Assembly (NCBI GenBank): GCA_019914995.1
Contig: CM034142.1
Coordinates: forward strand, 744,001 to 808,000
Origin: Acanthochlamys bracteata
Taxonomy: Eukaryota > Streptophyta > Magnoliopsida > Pandanales > Velloziaceae
Direction of reading: 5' to 3'
Length of the DNA stretch: 64,000 bases
The translations under genes were made by a program, and so were the position numbers. A model generated the notes under the pieces. The model worked only from the letters and a program-made list of their open reading frames with translations, searched no databases and had not been told where the DNA came from. Positions 59,081 to 64,000 of this stretch are shown piece by piece (position 1 is the stretch's first letter; every line of letters starts with the position of its first letter).

Positions 59081-59739
59081 GTAAATTTTTTTTTATTTAG
59101 ATTTAATTATTTGGTTGCTTATTTATGCGTTGATTTTGTGTAGATTAGTTTTTTTTGTTGATTTCGTTGGTGTGGATGGACGGATGAATTTGTGCGATTT
59201 AAAATTTTTTTTTAACTGTGTTAGTGACTGTGATTTTTCGATATTTGTGTTAGTGACTATAATTAGTGACTCTGATCGTTATTTATGTTTAATTTTCGTT
59301 GCATTGATTTTTTTTGACAAAGTCTATTGATTTATTCATTCCATAAATTTTTTTTCTTCTTTGTTTGCGTCCGAATCGATCAAAATGTGAATAAATTATA
59401 GTTTTCTTTCTTCAATCGATTGCTTATATAAGGATTTTTTGAAAGATCGTCAGTCTGATTGTTTTACATGCGGTATTAAAAATTAATTCGGATCTTTGCA
59501 GAACTAAATATGTTAAAATTTTGATAGGAATTAAGAATAATTGATCATTTAAAAGATTTTATGGTTATTTTATGTTGAAAAGAGTTGCTTGGTGAAGTTG
59601 TTTGTAAAATTTGGATTTACTTGTAGTTTTAAAACTGTGTGTGTATTGTTGTATGTATGTTTGAACTTATCGATGTTTATTTTTTTACTCAGTTTTGGCA
59701 TTTTGGTTGCTGATAGAATTGTTTGGTGCTTGTTGGCCC

Positions 59740-60800
59740 TTCGATGAATTTTGAGGGATTTTTGTGTATCCTTGCTGCTTGCCTTATTACCTTGCAGCTC
59801 CTTTTGGACGGCATGGCAGGGATTGTTATCTTGAATGAGAAGTTTGGCTAGATTGATGGTTATTGATATCATGATAGTAAAATAGATGCTACACTTATCT
59901 TAACCAAATATATATGGTTGCTGTCTATACTTACTCTAGCTGGCCCAATGATGAATTGGAGGGATTGTTGGTTATCCTTACTGGTAATTAATAAATTTTG
60001 AAGTATATTTGCTTATATTTGTCATTGCTGGCCTGTTGATGATTTTTGAGGGATTGTTGGCTATCGTTGCTGGTTTGGCTTTAATTTTTGAAGTGGTATT
60101 GTCTATAAACACCCTTGCTGGCCCTATGATGATTATTGAGGGATTGTCGGATATCTTTACTAGCAAGTAAATATTTTTTGAGATATATTGCCTATATTTT
60201 TTCCTTGCTGACATGTTGATGATGTTTGAGGGATTGTTGGCTATGCTTGCTGGTTTGGATTAGTTTTTGAAGTGGTGTTGTCTATAAACACCCTTGCTGG
60301 CCCTATGATGAATTTTGAGGGATTGTCGGTTATCTTTACTAGCAAATAAATATTTTTTGAGATATGTTGCCTGTATTTTTTTCTTGCTGGCCTGTTGATA
60401 ATTTTTGAGGGATTGTTGGCTATCCTTTGTTGGTAAGTAATGAATAATGATGTATAGCTGCCCTATCTGGATTTTTGAGGGATTATTGTCTAACCTTGCT
60501 GCCCCTATGATAATTTCTGAGGGTTTGTTGTCTTATAAAATACTCAAATGAGATATTTGGTTGCCTTATTACCTTGCAGCCCTTTTTGGACGGCATGGCA
60601 GGGATCTTTTCTTTAAATGATATGTTTGGCTAGCTTGATGGTTATTGATAATATGATAATAAACTAGATGCGACACTTATCTTAACCAAATATGTATGGT
60701 TGCTGTCTATACTTACCTTAACTGGCCCAATGATGAATTTTGAGGGATTGTTAGTTATTCTTACTGGCAATTATTGATTTTTGATGTATATTTGTCTATG
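59740..60800. repeat. Internal satellite of the Harbinger element
   Basis: A degenerate unit around ccctatgatgaattttgagggattgttggttatc is repeated about ten times. It is organised in a higher-order period of about 179 bp (tctataaacacccttgctgg at 60102 and again at 60281). Superimposed is a larger direct duplication: the block gccttattaccttgcagc...gacggcatggcaggga at about 59782-60000 recurs at about 60563-60790. Nothing in it is coding. Confidence 0.8.
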
Positions 60801-60815
60801 CTTGTCCTTACTGGT

Positions 60816-61102
60816 CTGTTGATGATAGAGATAATGCGTCAAAGACATACAATGACGTTATCGATACCAATCATTCGTCAATGTTTGCGATATTGGACAC
60901 TATTCCGGAGATACAAGCCAATAGCCCCCTAGCCCATTATGCAGCATGTGTTTTAACTAAGAAAGAAAATCGTGAAGTCTTCATGAGTTATTCTAATGCT
61001 GCAGCTCGCTATAGTTGGCTGATGTTTCACTTTAACTATTTTGGACCGGAAAATCTTAAACTAGTTGTTGTATGTTGTAATTTGAACATTGTCGAACATT
61101 AG
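60816..61102 (+). pseudogene. MYB/SANT-like DNA-binding protein remnant of the Harbinger element
   Basis: An open stretch encodes MFAILDTIPEIQANSPLAHY, then AACVLTKKENREVFM and ARYSWLMFHF. It matches the C-terminal portion of plant MYB/SANT-like proteins (L10-interacting MYB type), where a helix pair IPEI...SxL and KKENRE...FM...WL is conserved. PIF/Harbinger elements need such a second protein for transposase import and target recognition. The DNA-binding N-terminus is missing or replaced by the tandem repeats. The frame runs upstream to about 60816 without a stop. Confidence 0.6.
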
Positions 61103-61551
61103 TAGGCTATTCGTATTATAAAGTTAGTATGTTGTAAACATTATTGGAATGTTATTATGGTTGTAAAATGATATTATTATATGATATTGGTGATTTTTAT
61201 TGTATGTTATTATGGTTATTATGTAGTATTATTGTGAACATTATTAGAATATTATTATCGTGTTAATATGATGTTTGTTAAATAATAATATTATAAATAT
61301 TTTTGGAATAATTGTGGTGGGCATATGATGTTGTTATGTTATTATTGTGATTTAGTTGAACGTTTAAAATATTGTTTTGATAGTATTATGTTAGTATATT
61401 GTATCATGGTAGTAGTATATAATTTGTTCATATATTATTAGAAATTTTTTTTATATCAATTATAATATTATTGTTTTTTAGAATTGTGAGTTTATACGTA
61501 TGTTTTTAGTTAATATTGTCATTTAAAATTAATTTTTATATTTGCAGTTAA

Positions 61552-62685
61552 ATGGATCCGTGGGCTAGTGATAGTGAGAAAAATGATAGTGAAGAAGAAT
61601 AGACAGATTTATGGGAACAAGCAAATTATGCAGCAATTCAGTACTACAATCGACATTTATGTAAACGTCTGTGTCGTACATCTATACGCACGAGTAACGT
61701 TTTCATAAATGAGATACTGCAAGGAAACGAAGTTCGTTGCTATCAAATTTTTCGATTGAAGGTACCTATTTTTTTACAACTATGTGATGAGTTGACAATG
61801 TTGTACGAATTAGATGCAACACGTGGAATGTCTGTTCATGAAGAAGTTGCTATCTTTTTCGAAACGTGTGCACATGGTCTAGAAAATAGAATAAATCAGA
61901 AAATTTTTAGTCATTCGGGTGAGACGATTCATCGGCATTTTCATAGAGTGCTTCAGGCTGTGCTGAAATTGGCTGCAAATATTATAAAGCCTCATGATAG
62001 ATATAACGAAGGAGAAGCATTTCATAAACCACAGAACACACGGTCAGAAGTTGTAACACCTTACATTGGACGTAAAGGGTATGCTAATCAAAATATATTG
62101 GCGATATGTGATTTTAATATGTGTTTTACTTTTGCATGAGCCGGATGGAAAGGATCAGCTCACGATTTACGCATACTGAACGAAGCATTACGCAGGCCTG
62201 ATTTGAAATTTCCTCATCCTCGCGGAGATAAATATTATTTAGTGGATGCATGATATAAACATACCTATGGATATATGGATCCTTATAAAGGCCGGAACGT
62301 AAGATATCATCTGGAAGACTTTCGTCGTGCAAATACACCATAAATGTGGGCGCCTAGAGGGAGAAAAGAAAAGTTTAACTTTCTATATTCTTCATGCAGA
62401 ACTATAATTGAACGTACATTTGGCGTATAGAAGGCGCGCCTTACAATTTTAAGAGATATGCCGCCATACTCAATAGAGGTACAACGTAATATTATTATTG
62501 CGACAATGGCGATACATAACTATATCAGGATTAAATGAGCAGATGAAGTATTTACAGATGCTGAGCGTGAAACTTAACTACCGTCAGCATTTGAAGCATC
62601 TTCTAGTACATCAAACGTTTCACCCGAGGATGAATCCGATCGTAATGATAGGTGGGATGCATGTCGTGATGCTAATTGCAAGTGA
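61552..62685 (+). pseudogene. PIF/Harbinger (HARBI1-like) transposase, seven in-frame stops
   Basis: Reading one frame from the ATG at 61552 to a terminal TGA at 62683 gives a protein of family length (377 codons), interrupted by stops at 61600, 62137, 62251, 62341, 62428, 62536 and 62575 but with no frameshift. Family features: LQLCDELTMLYEL, SVHEEVAIFFETCAHG, SGETIHRHFHRVLQAVLKLA, AICDFNMCFTFA, GWKGSAHDLRIL, DKYYLVDA, GYMDPYKG, RTIIERTFGV and NIIIATMAIHNYI. The three catalytic acidic positions (D in ICDFN, D in YLVDA, E in IIERTFG) all remain. Most stops are one transition away from the expected codon, for example Trp TGG in TFGVW. An acceptor, tttgcag, lies 5 bases before the ATG. It is inactive as read. 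Confidence 0.88.
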
Positions 62686-63405
62686 AATATATAGTCATTT
62701 ATGAATGTTGTGTTTCTGTTTGAACTTATGATTGTATTTTATTTTGTTACAATATATATGACCGTATAATATTTATATTAAGGTTTGTAACAATTGACTT
62801 TATTAGTTGTTTAATATTTATTTAACATTTTTATACTATAAAAATAAAAAAATTAAATTTATACAGATTTAAATATATATCAAAATTATTTATTAATTTA
62901 TCATAATAATACTAAATTTACAAAATAATATAAATTTTTTTAAAGAACTATTAAATATATTTTTCAAATTTAATATTATAATAATTATTATATAATTAAT
63001 ATTATTTAATTTAATTATTGATTGATATTAATAATATAATTTGTTAATAAATTTATAAATATTGATATAAGTAATTATTTATATAATTTTTACATAATAA
63101 ATTTATTAAATTTTAAAAAAATAAATAATATATAAAAAATAATTAAAAATTTCATAATGTATCAATTACTATATACTTAGGGGCATTTCAGTCATTATAT
63201 ATCATATATAGAAATAAATTTTAAGTTTAATAAACAATTCATTCATTTTAAGTATTCAAAAAAGACGATGAAGAAAAATTTATCCAAACATTTTTCAAAG
63301 ATAAAGTTGCTTTTACAAAAAAATTCTCAAATTATTTACACAACACTCTAAAGCAGCTTTTATTTTAAAAGTACAAAAATTTCAGCACATCCAAACAGGG
63401 CCTAT

Positions 63406-64000
63406 GTCTCTCAAACCACTTAGTGATCATGATTAACAAATTTTGTTGATTAATAAATAATAACTGTGTATATATAGTTCTATATATTGTCAAGTGTTAA
63501 CTTCTAAGAAACAATTTCTATAGTTGATGAAATATTCTTGTCTAATTATAAATTAACAGTATTAATTTTTGAAAATTTTTGTATAATTAATTAAAATTTA
63601 TCAATTATAATTAGCTTTTACATGGATTAAATTAATAATGTCGTATTGTTTTATTTGTTTTATAATCAATAATTTTTTATATAAGTTCATAGAAATCATG
63701 AAGAAATGATATAGCAAGGAAAATTTATAGACAATTTTTTTGGTTGAGTAATTAAGAGATAAATTAAAGTTAATCTTGTTTCATAATAATATACAAACAG
63801 AATGTTTACGTAATAATAATTAATAAAGGTATTCATTCAAAATAGATATAATTTAAAAGTATTTCCCAAAAAAACTCATAAGGTAGAAGTCATTTTATGT
63901 GAACTTTTAGAAGTACTTTTCGAAAATAAATTTTCCAAAAAATATTTAATTAACAATTTTTTTAAAACTAAGTGAAGATAATACTATGATTTTATTATTA
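63406..64000. other. AT-rich flanking DNA
   Basis: AT-rich sequence to the end of the window. A short piece resembling the MITE group end (gaagtacttttcgaaaataaattttcc, about 63910-63940) is the only structure noticed. No gene. Confidence 0.5.

Larger units (their letters stand above)
58650..63402 (+). mobile_element. PIF/Harbinger transposon, 4753 bp, inactive
   Basis: The element is bounded by GGCCC on the left and GGGCC on the right and flanked by TAT on both sides (58647-58649 and 63403-63405), a 3-bp duplication as expected for PIF/Harbinger. The right end read on the minus strand, GGCCCTGTTTGGATGTGCTG, is typical for this group. The left end is more diverged, but the subterminal AGCTGCTTACAGCAGCTTTT and AAAGCAGCTTTTATTTT correspond. 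From left to right: leader-like CT-rich exon (58860-59080), tandem-repeat region (about 59740-60800), MYB/SANT-like remnant (60816-61102) and transposase (61552-62685), all on the + strand. Both genes of a two-gene Harbinger are represented and both are defective. Boundaries are fairly confident. Confidence 0.8.

Noticed and set aside
1-64000. tRNA or rRNA genes, CRISPR arrays, organellar or viral insertions
   Set aside because: No cloverleaf-like, rRNA-like, regularly spaced repeat or viral gene signatures were recognised by eye; a tRNA scan was not possible.

Overview
This is a 64-kb piece of a flowering-plant (eudicot) nuclear chromosome. The evidence is AT-rich intergenic DNA, GT-AG introns, plant-only gene families (MUB, FANTASTIC FOUR, PLS-class PPR, group A bZIP, UBA2, DUF295 F-box), telo-boxes near transcript starts and dense MITEs. 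The species cannot be fixed from the sequence. Nothing prokaryotic, organellar or viral was recognised.

Layout. 1-3.3 kb: 3' half of a membrane-anchored ubiquitin-fold (MUB) gene (+). 3.7-6.9 kb: a hAT-type MITE, a Tourist-type MITE and a decayed F-box/kelch gene (-). 6.9-10.1 kb: AT-rich DNA with a long foldback element. 10.1-12.1 kb: a FANTASTIC FOUR-domain gene (+) with a 5'UTR intron. 14.7-18.0 kb: a seven-coding-exon CID/RPRD-like gene (-, 526 aa), divergent from an intronless PPR gene (+, 18.25-20.07 kb). 20.3-29.6 kb: a ten-exon TSR3 gene (-), intact in frame and splice sites except for one in-frame TGA; its introns hold a foldback element, a 3.3-kb repeat-bounded insertion and an LTR-like fragment. 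30-33 kb: more MITEs. 33.3-38.6 kb: a glutaredoxin-DEP-DUF547 gene (-, 789 aa). 39.8-41.2 kb: an LTR-like fragment and an F-box pseudogene. 41.9-45.3 kb: a group A bZIP gene (-, 295 aa). 47.4-49.4 kb: a UBA2-type two-RRM protein gene (+, 471 aa). 52.2-54.9 kb: a TGA-type bZIP pseudogene broken up by MITEs. 55.8-57.0 kb: an F-box/DUF295 gene with one frameshift. 58.65-63.40 kb: a nearly complete PIF/Harbinger transposon with an internal satellite, a MYB-like remnant and a transposase whose frame is intact apart from seven stop codons.

The genes are individual eukaryotic loci, not an operon or a pathway cluster. From memory, the CID gene next to TSR3 matches the Arabidopsis At5g10060-At5g10070 neighbourhood, with a PPR gene in between here. 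I see no convincing new molecular system. The points most worth a second look are the lone stop codon in TSR3, the Harbinger transposase inactivated only by substitutions, the foldback elements between (TA)n tracts, and the MITE cluster in the TGA pseudogene.
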